The notes beneath the pieces were generated by a model that was not told the DNA's origin, did not search any database, and saw nothing but the letters and a program-made list of their open reading frames with translations. From Geothrix fuzhouensis (GTDB lineage Bacteria; Acidobacteriota; Holophagae; Holophagales; Holophagaceae): a stretch of DNA of 64,000 nucleotides. Each line of letters opens with the position of its first letter. Position 1 is the first letter of the stretch. The stretch is taken from positions 1,178,001 to 1,242,000 of the forward strand of contig NZ_JANHMQ010000001.1 in NCBI RefSeq assembly GCF_024609325.1, written 5' to 3'. Shown in pieces: positions 1 through 7,579 of the stretch. The translations under genes were made by a program, and so were the position numbers.

Positions 1-493
1 CCGGGCCCGCCGGGTCGAAGCCCGCCGCCGCCAGCCGCTCCCACTCGCCGTCGCCGGCCTCGAAGTCCACGGGCACGAGCCGCAGCCAGGCCGGGAGGCC
101 GTAGCCCAGATCCACCAGCCGCTGACGCTTCCAGGCCTGGGGCCCGGGCTGGTCCACCTCGAAGACCGTCATGCGGGCAGCGAGGTCGGCCCGGCGCTGG
201 GCGAAGGTGTCCAGCCCCGCGCCCAAAAGCACATATTGAGCGACACCCCGGGCGGCCTGTTCCTCCACGCAGTCCTCGATGAACCGCGCCCGCGCCACGA
301 TGGACGCCCGGAAGGGCCGCGTGAACGGCGCCATATCCGGCCGTTCCCGCCACCCCGCCTCTGGCGCCGCCAGCCGCAGCCCCACCTCGTCCCGGAACAC
401 CGGCGGCGGCGCGTCCACCTCCAGATGCAGCGCCCGCCACAAGGCCACCCGAACCGCCGTACTGTCCGGTGAAGCCACCGATTCCTCGCGCAC
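1..493 (-). CDS. Class I SAM-dependent methyltransferase (TIGR00027/LCM-like), C-terminus off the window
   Basis: The visible 164 residues run off the left edge. They follow the N-terminal layout of the TIGR00027 group of S-adenosylmethionine methyltransferases, which resemble leucine carboxyl methyltransferases: an opening DSTAVRVALWRALH helix, an FIEDCVEEQAARG helix, the SAM-binding strand and loop VLLGAGLDTFAQRR, then FEVDQPGPQAWKRQRL carrying the acidic residue expected to bind the SAM ribose. The methyl acceptor cannot be predicted. The proposed start is a GTG at 491-493; a second in-frame GTG lies at 476-478. The gene follows the cupin gene by 34 bp on the same strand and probably shares its transcript. 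Confidence 0.75.
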   Translation of the reverse strand, partial: MREESVASPDSTAVRVALWRALHLEVDAPPPVFRDEVGLRLAAPEAGWRERPDMAPFTRPFRASIVARARFIEDCVEEQAARGVAQYVLLGAGLDTFAQRRADLAARMTVFEVDQPGPQAWKRQRLVDLGYGLPAWLRLVPVDFEAGDGEWERLAAAGFDPAGP

Positions 494-527
494 CAGGCCC
501 CCGAAAGAACCCTCATCATAGGCCCGT

Positions 528-899
528 CTAGAGGGGCCGGAGCTGATCCTCCAGGGACCGCGTCTTGTCGGTGACCTCGTCCCCCGTGTGCCGGGTCGTC
601 TTGCGTTCCAGCAGCATGACGAGACACTCCTCGTCTGCGATGGGATTGTGCCGGACGCCTTTGGGCACCACGTAGAACTCCCCCGGGCCCACGCGGACCG
701 TCTTGTCCTCCATTTCCAGGGTCAGCACGCCGGCCAGCACATAGAACAGCTCGTCCTCGTGTTCGTGGGCGTGCCAGGCCAGGCGGCCGTGCAGCCGCGC
801 CACCTTGACGTAGGCCTCATCCACTTCGCCGATGACCCTCGGGGACCACAGCTCCGTGAGCGATTGCGCGGCCCGGAGGGGAGAGATCGCCTGATCCAT
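528..899 (-). CDS. Small single-domain cupin protein
   Basis: This 123-residue protein is one cupin barrel. The first cupin motif is visible as HAHEHEDELFYVLAG (His, His, Glu metal ligands, residues about 45-60) and the second as GPGEFYVVPKGVRHNPIA with the last His ligand. Such small cupins are metal-dependent enzymes or sensors of mixed function, so no substrate is assigned. The ATG at 897-899 is chosen because GAGG lies 5 nt upstream; a GTG two codons earlier is possible. It lies between a membrane-protein gene and a methyltransferase gene, all leftward with gaps near 30 bp, consistent with one operon. Confidence 0.8.
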   Translation of the reverse strand: MDQAISPLRAAQSLTELWSPRVIGEVDEAYVKVARLHGRLAWHAHEHEDELFYVLAGVLTLEMEDKTVRVGPGEFYVVPKGVRHNPIADEECLVMLLERKTTRHTGDEVTDKTRSLEDQLRPL

Positions 900-933
900 G
901 AGCACCTCGAAAACGGAGGAAAGGGATGGGCCC

Positions 934-1449
934 TTAAATTTGATTCGGGGCCTCGAGCGGGATGCCCGTCCGTTGACTCACCTTGGCCGCCACCTGGATG
1001 GCCCGTTCCAGGGTGAAGGCGCCGAAGGCATGTTCACCAAGATAGAGCTCGAATCCATCGCGGCCCACCAGGGCGATGTGCCAGTTGGAGGGTCGGGTGT
1101 ATCGCCCGACCCGGATGTTCCGGAATTCCCCCGGGGCCTTCTCCCAGGCCACGCGGCCGTACAGGTTCTTCTTGTGGAACCGGACCGTCTTCCGGAGGCC
1201 CGACACCGTCAGCCATTGATCCGCCGTGGCGCTGTAGACACTCGAATAGACCAGCATCAGGCCGAACACCCCCACGACCACCAACATCCAGGTTTGGGAG
1301 CGGCCCAAGAGGTACAGGTAGCGAACCAGCCAAAGCAGGGCCACTCCCGGGATCAGGGTCGCCACCGCCCACCGGCGGCCCCTGAAGCGAAAGGTGACTT
1401 CCTCAGGCGATTCTTCGGCCAGCACCATGATCGGCGGGTTTTCCCTCAT
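934..1449 (-). CDS. Hypothetical membrane protein with two transmembrane helices
   Basis: No family was recognised for this 171-residue protein. It has a short cytoplasmic N-terminus, two hydrophobic helices at about residues 28-48 and 53-72 forming a hairpin, and a soluble C-terminal part of about 95 residues rich in aromatic and basic residues that could fold as a small beta-rich domain (WEKAPGEFRNIRVGRY, GFELYLGEHAFG). The start is supported by TGGAGG upstream of the ATG. It is the first gene of an apparent three-gene leftward operon with the cupin and methyltransferase genes. Confidence 0.6.
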   Translation of the reverse strand: MRENPPIMVLAEESPEEVTFRFRGRRWAVATLIPGVALLWLVRYLYLLGRSQTWMLVVVGVFGLMLVYSSVYSATADQWLTVSGLRKTVRFHKKNLYGRVAWEKAPGEFRNIRVGRYTRPSNWHIALVGRDGFELYLGEHAFGAFTLERAIQVAAKVSQRTGIPLEAPNQI

Positions 1450-1565
1450 TCAGACCTCCAGCCGGTCGGAGTCGCGGACCAGGAACCTACACCACACATG
1501 AAGCGAACCGGCCCCGCCTGCGCTGAGGCGCTGAAGCGCTGAGCGAAGCCAGCAAGAGGTCAGGC

Positions 1566-2312
1566 TCACCGCGGCATCAGCGCGAATACACCCCAGCCCA
1601 GGTATTCACGCGTGTAAGCAGCGTAGCGCTCGGGTTCCGAGGTCAGTTTGGCTCGAACATCCTTCGCGAACTCGTCATTGGGATTGGCTTCAAGCCATCG
1701 GCGCATGGTGAGCCATTGAGCCGCCTCGTATCTGTCCCAGCCGTCTTGATCCGTGAGAACCATTTCAACGACGTCATAGCCAAGGTGGCCGAAAGACGCG
1801 AGAAGATCCGGGAGCAGGAGAAAATCCGAGATCGCGTTGGCAAGACACCCCTTGGCCACATCCCCGGTCTGAGGTAGCTGCCGCCAGTAGGGCTCACCGA
1901 TGAGGATGATCCCTCCGGTGCGCAGGCTCCTTGCCAGAAGCTCGATCGTGCCGGCGACGCCCCCGCCGATCCAGGTGGCACCGACACAGGCGGCCACGCC
2001 GACCTTCTCATCCGAGACATAACCGGAAGCATCGCCATGGATGAACTGGACTCGATCGGCGACGCCGAGTTCTTCAGCCCGGCGTTTCGCTTGCTCGGTG
2101 AACAGCTGGCTCAGGTCGATGCCGAAGCCGACGATGCCGTGGTCGCGTGCCCAGGTGCATAGCATCTCCCCCGAACCGCTACCGAGGTCGAGCACTCGGG
2201 CCCCCGATTCCAGGCGCAGCGCAACGCCGAGCGTGGCCAGTTTTTCCGGTGTGAACGGGTTATGGATGCGATGAGCGCTTTCGGTGATGTTGAAGATCCT
2301 TGGAATGTCCAT
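1566..2312 (-). CDS. Class I SAM-dependent methyltransferase
   Basis: A 248-residue protein with a Rossmann-type methyltransferase core: glycine-rich SAM motif VLDLGSGSGEML (about residues 39-50), the acidic residue ending strand 2 in GFGIDLS, and the HGDAS loop. The C-terminal half (GGIILIGEPYWRQLP) matches the ubiE/type-11 architecture; the acceptor is unknown. The start at 2312 gives MDIPRIFNITESAHRIHNPF, the conserved beginning of this group; upstream in-frame codons would read through the attC-like sequence and look non-coding. It lies just downstream of the 2367-2478 attC-like site, so it may itself be a former cassette gene, though a clear attC after its own stop is lacking. Confidence 0.75.
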   Translation of the reverse strand: MDIPRIFNITESAHRIHNPFTPEKLATLGVALRLESGARVLDLGSGSGEMLCTWARDHGIVGFGIDLSQLFTEQAKRRAEELGVADRVQFIHGDASGYVSDEKVGVAACVGATWIGGGVAGTIELLARSLRTGGIILIGEPYWRQLPQTGDVAKGCLANAISDFLLLPDLLASFGHLGYDVVEMVLTDQDGWDRYEAAQWLTMRRWLEANPNDEFAKDVRAKLTSEPERYAAYTREYLGWGVFALMPR

Positions 2313-2366
2313 TCCGGGAAATCTCCGTATGGGTGTGAGTGGACACTGTCGCGGCCTGACGAAGGA

Positions 2367-2478
2367 AGCTAACCGCCCCCCCCCTGCACCGAGGCGGCGA
2401 GCGGAGCCGAGAAAGCGAGACGTTGCCGGAGAGCGGAAGGCAAGGCAAGCAGTGTCCGAGTTGAGCGGACGGTTAGGT
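2367..2478 (-). other. attC-like recombination site (integron cassette 59-be type)
   Basis: Reading leftward from the stop of the 2480-3313 gene, an ACCTAAC box (2472-2478) fits the attC R'' consensus RYYYAAC exactly. 112 nt further the sequence ends CGGTTAGCT, close to the R' consensus GTTRRRY with one mismatch (2367-2373). The ends pair as CTAACCG/CGGTTAG. The length falls in the usual 57-141 nt range. The inner L boxes are only weakly complementary, so this is a degenerate or atypical site. No integrase gene is in the window. Confidence 0.45.
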
Positions 2479-2479
2479 T

Positions 2480-3313
2480 TCAAGGGCGATCATGTTCGAT
2501 TTTCCGCAATAGGACATGGATGGTGGACAAGTAAAAGTAAAACATCCAGCTCAGCCAGAGGTTGGTGTCATAGGATGTTTTCTGTTTCTCGTTGTGATGT
2601 CTGATGCCAAAATTATTCGCAATGTTGAAAAGATCATTTTCGTCAGCAGAGGATAGAAGGGATTTCACTTTAGGTCTGAGATATTCAAGAACATCGGCTA
2701 GATCGCGCACTGCTTGACGGCGATCGTCGATAGTCGACCGGTGCCTGCGATAGCGCAAGACAGCTGATTCAACTCTATCCACGATATTGCTATCGCTAGA
2801 TGGTACATCGGCATCAAAAATCGGTTCGAAGCCAGCCTCGGCTTGTTGCAAGATTTCACCCGATTTGGATAATTCGAAGTGACCTGAGTGATGTGTGAGC
2901 AGTTCGTTTACTCGGGTTCTGTACTCAGATTGACCGTCTGCTTTATTGAAGGTTTCCCAGTGCATCCCACAGTTATTATAGTTGTGTAAATTGCCATCAA
3001 CAGGCTTCGAGACGTGCTGAAAAAGAAATTCGATCATGTCGAATAAATCATCTTCGTTGTAACAAACAAAGGCTTCATCGATAGGCCATAAGTCATGTTT
3101 CCTAAGTGCGAGAAGGATGGCTAACTTGATATCCCGAATCTTCCCAGGGCAATAGCCTAGATCCACACAAACGAACCCAAAGGCCTCAGTGAAGAAACCT
3201 TCTTCAGCCATCTGTAAGTACACACGTACAAATATATTGACCAAGTCATGGAGGGGCAGACCTTCCTTGTTAGGATTACTGCCTTTTCTCTGAGAGTAGT
3301 AGGAGTGAGTCAT
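2480..3313 (-). CDS. Hypothetical protein in a low-GC, attC-framed cassette
   Basis: The 277-residue product is soluble, without signal peptide or membrane helix, and no family was recognised. The N-terminal half is acidic and aromatic-rich; residues 190-277 are mostly helical and contain the conspicuous cluster GIRHHNEKQK followed by an amphipathic aromatic stretch near LWLSWMFYFYLS. The gene is clearly poorer in G+C than all neighbours and uses A/T-ending codons, indicating recent acquisition. It begins 11 nt after a GTTAGGT box and ends directly at an ACCTAAC box, the two being exact complements, as expected for a single integron cassette. Such cassettes often carry defence or toxin genes, but nothing here proves that role. 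Confidence 0.65.
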   Translation of the reverse strand: MTHSYYSQRKGSNPNKEGLPLHDLVNIFVRVYLQMAEEGFFTEAFGFVCVDLGYCPGKIRDIKLAILLALRKHDLWPIDEAFVCYNEDDLFDMIEFLFQHVSKPVDGNLHNYNNCGMHWETFNKADGQSEYRTRVNELLTHHSGHFELSKSGEILQQAEAGFEPIFDADVPSSDSNIVDRVESAVLRYRRHRSTIDDRRQAVRDLADVLEYLRPKVKSLLSSADENDLFNIANNFGIRHHNEKQKTSYDTNLWLSWMFYFYLSTIHVLLRKIEHDRP

Positions 3314-3324
3314 GTTGATATGAA

Positions 3325-3331
3325 ACCTAAC
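3325..3331 (-). other. Upstream cassette boundary, GTTRRRY-type box
   Basis: The minus strand reads GTTAGGT, a perfect match to the integron crossover consensus GTTRRRY. It is preceded by CTAATTCAAA, which resembles the L' side of classical attC sites. With the site at 2367-2478 it would define a cassette spanning about 2373-3330. The left partner of this upstream site was not found. Confidence 0.4.
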
Positions 3332-3426
3332 TTTGAATTAGACGAATCACCGTAATGCAACGGTGGCCAACGATCCGTCAGGGTTTCTTGGCAAGCATCA
3401 TCGACCAGAACCTACGAGTTGTCCAT

Positions 3427-3490
3427 CCTTCACCGACATTCATCATCTTTTATCGGTGTTCATCTGTGTTCATCGGTGGCTAATATTCCT
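3427..3490. repeat. Degenerate phrase repeat (GTTCATCTGTGTTCATCGGTGG type)
   Basis: Between the cassette and the reductase gene lies a short run of the phrase TTCATCNGTG in tandem (TATCGGTGTTCATC, then TGTGTTCATCGGTGG). A weak inverted partner CACCGA occurs at its left edge. It lies directly downstream of the reductase stop codon. The rest of 3332-3492 contains no recognisable gene. Confidence 0.5.
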
Positions 3491-3492
3491 TT

Positions 3493-4575
3493 TCATTTCC
3501 CAGGATTCGCCGGCGCATCCCGTTTGTACCACTGCGCCTGCCCATAGACGGGCCGAACCTTCTGTTCCAAAGCTTCCAGCTGAGCCAAGTTCAGTGGCAA
3601 GAACTCCCCCGCGATGCGGACGTTCTCTTCGAGCTGGGCGATGTTGTCCACGCCGATGATGATGGTGCTGACGGGGTGGCTCAGGGCGTAGCGCATGGCC
3701 TCCTTGATGGTGAGGGTGCCGGGGCGGTCGTGCTTGGCGGGGCCGCGCTGCTTCTCGGGGGGTGGAGGCTGGACGCCGGCGAGGAGGCGGCCGCGGGCGG
3801 GGATCTTCATGCCGATGATGCCCATCTCCTTCTCCACGGCCAGGGGCAGCAAGGTCTTCTTGAAGGGCAGGTGCCAGGTGTCGGCGGCGTTGAAGGCCAT
3901 GAGCACGGTGTCGAAGGGAAAGCGGCGGATGGCCTCGGCCAGCACGTCCGGGTCCGTATGGCCGCTGAGGCCCAGGAAGCGCACCAGCTTCTGGTCGCGC
4001 GCCTTCTGGAAGGCCTCCAGGGCGCCGCCCTTCGCGCAGACGCGCTCGACATCGTCCATGGTGCTCATGGCGTGGAGCTGCCAGAGGTCCACGTGATCCG
4101 TCTGGAGCAGCTTGAGCGAGGTCTCCAGCAGCCGCAGCGAGCCGTCCGCCGTGCGGTCGTGGGTCTTGGTGGCGAGGAAGGCCTCGGCCCGCCGCCGCTT
4201 CATCACCTGCCCGAAGTACTGTTCGCTCCAGCGGGCCTCGCCGCCGTAGCGGGCGGAGGTGTCGCAGTAGTTCACGCCCAGGTCCAGGGCCCGCTCGATG
4301 AGGGGGATGGCCACTTTCTCATTGTGGGGCTTCTCGATGGACGCCTGGCCGCCGAGGCTGAAGATCCCCACCTTGTGCCCCGTGCGCCCCAGGTTGCGGG
4401 TGGGCATGGCCTCGGCGGTGGCGGGGTTGAAGGGCGCGTGGGGCGTGGGATGGTGGATCACGGGCTCCGCGCCCGCGACGGCCTCTACTGCCGCGAGGCG
4501 GGTGGCGACGAGGCCCGCCGCGGCGGCGGCCCCCAGCTTGAACAGATCGCGTCGGGTGGTGCCGGCCTCGGACAT
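3493..4575 (-). CDS. Tat-exported aldo/keto reductase family protein
   Basis: The 360-residue protein starts with a twin-arginine signal (TRRDLFKLGAAAAAG), so a folded, cofactor-loaded enzyme is predicted in the periplasm. The body is an aldo/keto reductase TIM barrel: MPTRNLGRTGHKVG opening, NYCDTSARYGG carrying the catalytic Asp and Tyr, LATKTHDR with the catalytic Lys, and a C-terminal IIIGVDNIAQLEENV cofactor segment. The physiological substrate is unknown. A strong Shine-Dalgarno sequence (GGAGGACGCC) precedes the ATG. It is followed upstream by the DNPH1-like gene 34 bp away on the same strand. Confidence 0.88.
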   Translation of the reverse strand: MSEAGTTRRDLFKLGAAAAAGLVATRLAAVEAVAGAEPVIHHPTPHAPFNPATAEAMPTRNLGRTGHKVGIFSLGGQASIEKPHNEKVAIPLIERALDLGVNYCDTSARYGGEARWSEQYFGQVMKRRRAEAFLATKTHDRTADGSLRLLETSLKLLQTDHVDLWQLHAMSTMDDVERVCAKGGALEAFQKARDQKLVRFLGLSGHTDPDVLAEAIRRFPFDTVLMAFNAADTWHLPFKKTLLPLAVEKEMGIIGMKIPARGRLLAGVQPPPPEKQRGPAKHDRPGTLTIKEAMRYALSHPVSTIIIGVDNIAQLEENVRIAGEFLPLNLAQLEALEQKVRPVYGQAQWYKRDAPANPGK

Positions 4576-4609
4576 GGCGTCCTCCGTAGGATTCAGGATC
4601 TCGTCAGCA

Positions 4610-5023
4610 TTATCGCGCTAGGAAGGTCTCCAGGTGCGCCAGCGCTTCATCAACGGCCCCGTAGGTCCGGAAGGCGACGCCCTCTTGGCGGATGCCCGTG
4701 AGCATCTTGCTGACACGGACGCCTTCGCGGGCCAGGCAGAGCACGGGTTTGCCGCGCTCCAGGGCATAGGCGATCTCGAAGCCCACGCCGTGGGAGGGCG
4801 TGCTCACCTCGGCGATGACAACCTCGCTGGCGCGGAGCCAGGCGGTGTCGCGCTCGTAGACGGCCTCAGGCGACAGGCCGCCGTCCGCGGCCATGGCGGA
4901 TGCGTCGGCCAAGTGCGCCGTCAGCACGCGGTGGCCCAGGGTCTCCATGCGGTCCACCAGGGCCGCCACCACGGGCTGGTCCTGGCGTCCGCCGGTAAGG
5001 GAACACGAAAGATACAGATCCAC
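4610..5023 (-). CDS. 2'-deoxynucleoside 5'-phosphate N-hydrolase (DNPH1/RCL-like)
   Basis: The 137-residue protein belongs to the nucleoside deoxyribosyltransferase superfamily and most resembles the DNPH1/RCL branch, which cleaves the N-glycosidic bond of deoxynucleoside monophosphates. Visible hallmarks are the N-terminal YLSCSLTGGRQDQ loop, the YERDTAWLRASEVVIAEVS segment with an active-site Asp, and PSHGVGFEIAYALERGKPV containing the Glu expected to be the nucleophile. A role in nucleotide salvage or removal of damaged dNMPs is inferred from the family. Translation probably starts at a GTG (5021-5023) with GAGG 6 nt upstream. Confidence 0.75.
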   Translation of the reverse strand: MDLYLSCSLTGGRQDQPVVAALVDRMETLGHRVLTAHLADASAMAADGGLSPEAVYERDTAWLRASEVVIAEVSTPSHGVGFEIAYALERGKPVLCLAREGVRVSKMLTGIRQEGVAFRTYGAVDEALAHLETFLAR

Positions 5024-5170
5024 CTGTCGCCTCTTGAACAGAAAGTGTGATCCACAGATTCACACAACCTCGTGATCGGGGGAACGTCAGCCGGAAGAGG
5101 AAGCGCGCGAATGGGGACCGGCCCAGCACGGACACCTCTTCACGGGTCTGCCGAACAAAAAAAGCATTTC

Positions 5171-5389
5171 GCCACCGATTTCAGTGATTTCGCTGATCAA
5201 ACCCCGGCTGTTTCCCGCATGGGCCGGCCGAAGGCCGCTTCCGGCTTCGCCGGAAGTCATGGGGGGGCGTCAGGGTCGGGGCCTTCCAAGGGGCCGCGGC
5301 CCTGGCGCCCCCCATGGAGCCCATGCTGCGTTGGGACAGCGGCCTGTCTTTCCATCTTTTCAATCACTGGAATCACTGAAATCGGTGGC
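5171..5389. repeat. 219-bp palindromic intergenic element, copy 1
   Basis: The element is bounded by perfect 19-bp inverted repeats (GCCACCGATTTCAGTGATT at 5171-5189 and its complement at 5371-5389). Inside are an 8-bp-stem hairpin at 5238-5256 (CTTCCGGC-TTC-GCCGGAAG) and a larger hairpin whose arms are 5258-5275 and 5300-5316. A second copy lies at 19345-19552. No open reading frame of the element itself is convincing. It fills most of the 413-bp gap between the DNPH1-like gene and the first S46 peptidase gene; the rest of that gap shows nothing recognisable. Confidence 0.85.
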
Positions 5390-5436
5390 GAAAAGGCCCT
5401 CGGCGTTCGTATTCCCCAGTCCAGGTACCCGGCGCT

Positions 5437-7527
5437 TCAGTGTCCGAGGAGCTCGTCCGCCAGGTAGCCACCGCCCATGACCTTCCGCAGGGCCTCGAGG
5501 ATGGCGCGCGCGTCCGTGGCCACGGCGCGCTTGGTGTCGGGGTCGTAGACGTAGTAGCCGCCCTGCCCTTCGAACACGCTGTCGAAGTTGATGCCCACGA
5601 ACTCACCCTTCACGTTCACCACGGGGCTGCCGCTGTTGCCGCCCACGGTGTCGCAGGCGTAGATGAAGTTGAAGGGGGTCGCCAGATCCAGCTTGGACTG
5701 CCGCTTGAGCCAGCGCTCCGGCAAGGTCCAGGCTCCGCCCTCGGCTGCCGCGGCATTGCCGCCCCAACCCAGGTGCCGGTCGTACATCCCCATGAAGGTG
5801 GTGAAAGGCTGGGCCAGCGTGCCGGTGCCGTTGGCGTAGGTAGCCACGGGGCCGTAGCCCAGCCGAAGCGTGAAGGTGGCGTCCGGATAGACGGCCCGGC
5901 CGAAAACCTTGAAGCGGGCCTCGGCGATGCGCCCGCCCTGCTCGTTGAAGACGCCAGTGACCTCGGCCTCCAGCCGCGTGTGGATGGCGCGGCCGAAGGG
6001 ATCGACCTTCCTCGCCAGGAGGATCATGGGGTCCGTGCTGGCGTCGATCGCGGCCTTGCCGCCTTCGGCCAGCGCCTTCCGCACGGCGGGATCATCCAGC
6101 TTCGTGCCCTCCACGGCCGCCTTGGCCACAGCTTCCGGCGTCTGGCCCCCCAGCAGGGCCTTCACGAAGGGATGTTCCGCGCCCAGTTCCTCCTGGGCTT
6201 CCCGCAGCCCCGCCGCCAGCAGTGTGGCGTCGATGGGTTTCCGCACAGGCCGGGGCGAGAGGAGCTGCGCCCGCGTGGCCTTGAGGTTGCCCTCGCTGAA
6301 CTCGCTGAGCCGCTGGGCCGAGGGCTTGGCCAGCTCGTCCGCCAGCCGCACCAGGGTGAGGGCGTGACGCAGGGTGGCCACCCGGCCCACCAGGGTCCCG
6401 CGGCCGCTGTCGAGGTAGGTGGCCTCCTTCAGCAGCGCTTTCTGCCGTTCCACGGCCTGGGCCACCCGGTCCCAGCTTTCGCCCACGCGGGCCTGCAGGC
6501 CGGGATCCTTGGCCACGGCGGCCTTCAGGGCGGCTTCGGCCGCCGCCACCTTCTTCAGGTTCTCCGGCTTGGCCAGACCCAGCAGCTGGCCGCTGAGCCG
6601 CTTGTGCCCGTTCTGGAGGCCATAGATGGACTCGGCGGCGAGGCGGTGCGCCTCGGGCGACGTGGCCGAATACGCCTGGAGGGCCTGCTCCTGGCGCTCC
6701 AGGGTACGGAGCTGGAAGGGGATGCCGAGGTCGCGGGCGTAAGCCATCTGGGCGTAGGTCTGCTGGCGGTAGGTGATGCCCGGATGCCCCGAGATGAAGG
6801 TCAGCTCGCCCATGGCCACGCCCTTGGCGCTGAAGGGCAGGATGGCGTCGGGCCGGTAGGGCTTCCCGTCCTCGTAGACGCGGAACAGGGAGAAATCCAG
6901 GTTGTGGCGGGGATAGGTGTAGTTGTCGGGATCGCCGCCAAAGGCCGCCACCTGGAGCTCCGGGGCCGCGACGAGCCGCACATCGCTGAACTTCTTGTAG
7001 CGGTAGAGCCAGTACTCGCCGCCCTGGTAGAGAGTGACCGGCTCGCAGGTGAGGCCGGTCTTCGCCTCCTCGGTCCGGCGGAGATCCGCCAGGGCGTTGA
7101 GCCTGGCCGCCAGGGCCTCCTGGTCCGCCATGCCGGGCTTCACGGCGCCGTTCACCCGCATCGTCACGTCCTTCATGGAGACGAGCATCATCAGCTCCAG
7201 GCCCGGCACCTGGATCTCCTGGCTCCGCCGGGCGGCGGTGAAGCCGTTCTGCACCAGGTCGGTCTGCGCCGTGGACACCTGGGCGATGGCGCCCCGGCCC
7301 ACATGGTGGTTGGTCACCACCAGCCCGTCGCGGCTCACGAAGGCCCCCGTGCCGCCGGGGAAGCGCACCGTGGCGAGTTGCAGGTTCTTCAGCCAGGTCG
7401 CGTCCAGATCCACGCCGTACTTGGCCTTGATCTGCTTCACGGGAATATTGTCGAAGGTCCACATGCCCTCGTCCGCGCGCAGCGCGGGCAGGGCGGCAAG
7501 CAGGAGGACGAGAGCGGTGAGGCGCAT
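5437..7527 (-). CDS. S46 family dipeptidyl-peptidase, paralogue 1
   Basis: A 696-residue exported serine peptidase of the DPP7/DPP11 family, which removes dipeptides from peptide N-termini in the periplasm. A signal peptide (cleavage near ALRA-DEG) precedes the conserved GMWTFDNIP start. The catalytic His lies in VVTNHHVGRG (about residue 75), the N-terminal-amine pocket in FGGDPDNYTYPRHNLDFS, and the catalytic Ser632 in GGNSGSPVV. The residue 18 positions after the catalytic Ser, which sets S1 specificity in this family (Gly in DPP7, Arg in DPP11), is Ser here, unlike its two neighbours. It is third in a leftward row of three S46 genes, and TCGGAG precedes the start. Confidence 0.92.
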   Translation of the reverse strand: MRLTALVLLLAALPALRADEGMWTFDNIPVKQIKAKYGVDLDATWLKNLQLATVRFPGGTGAFVSRDGLVVTNHHVGRGAIAQVSTAQTDLVQNGFTAARRSQEIQVPGLELMMLVSMKDVTMRVNGAVKPGMADQEALAARLNALADLRRTEEAKTGLTCEPVTLYQGGEYWLYRYKKFSDVRLVAAPELQVAAFGGDPDNYTYPRHNLDFSLFRVYEDGKPYRPDAILPFSAKGVAMGELTFISGHPGITYRQQTYAQMAYARDLGIPFQLRTLERQEQALQAYSATSPEAHRLAAESIYGLQNGHKRLSGQLLGLAKPENLKKVAAAEAALKAAVAKDPGLQARVGESWDRVAQAVERQKALLKEATYLDSGRGTLVGRVATLRHALTLVRLADELAKPSAQRLSEFSEGNLKATRAQLLSPRPVRKPIDATLLAAGLREAQEELGAEHPFVKALLGGQTPEAVAKAAVEGTKLDDPAVRKALAEGGKAAIDASTDPMILLARKVDPFGRAIHTRLEAEVTGVFNEQGGRIAEARFKVFGRAVYPDATFTLRLGYGPVATYANGTGTLAQPFTTFMGMYDRHLGWGGNAAAAEGGAWTLPERWLKRQSKLDLATPFNFIYACDTVGGNSGSPVVNVKGEFVGINFDSVFEGQGGYYVYDPDTKRAVATDARAILEALRKVMGGGYLADELLGH

Positions 7528-7537
7528 GGGGACTCCG

Positions 7538-7560
7538 AAAAGGGGCCCCGAAGGGCCCCT
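7538..7560 (-). terminator. Hairpin with UUCG tetraloop between S46 genes
   Basis: On the minus strand the sequence reads AGGGGCCC-TTCG-GGGCCCCT followed by TTT: an 8-bp perfect stem closed by a four-base UUCG loop and a short U run. It lies downstream of the middle S46 gene and only about 10 nt upstream of the start of the third. It could terminate, attenuate or protect the 3' end of the upstream message. The U tract is short, so termination would be partial. Confidence 0.6.
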
Positions 7561-7579
7561 GGCGTTCAGTCGTACAGAA

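Noticed and set aside
1450-1565. Possible second attC after the methyltransferase gene (GCCTGAC near the stop and a CGGTTCGCTTC end)
   Set aside because: Neither box matches the consensus well, they are not complementary to each other, and the hairpin is short; chance in G+C-rich DNA is likely.
2041-2604. Plus-strand frames across the methyltransferase start and attC-like site
   Set aside because: They overlap well-supported minus-strand genes and have no motif or ribosome-binding site of their own.
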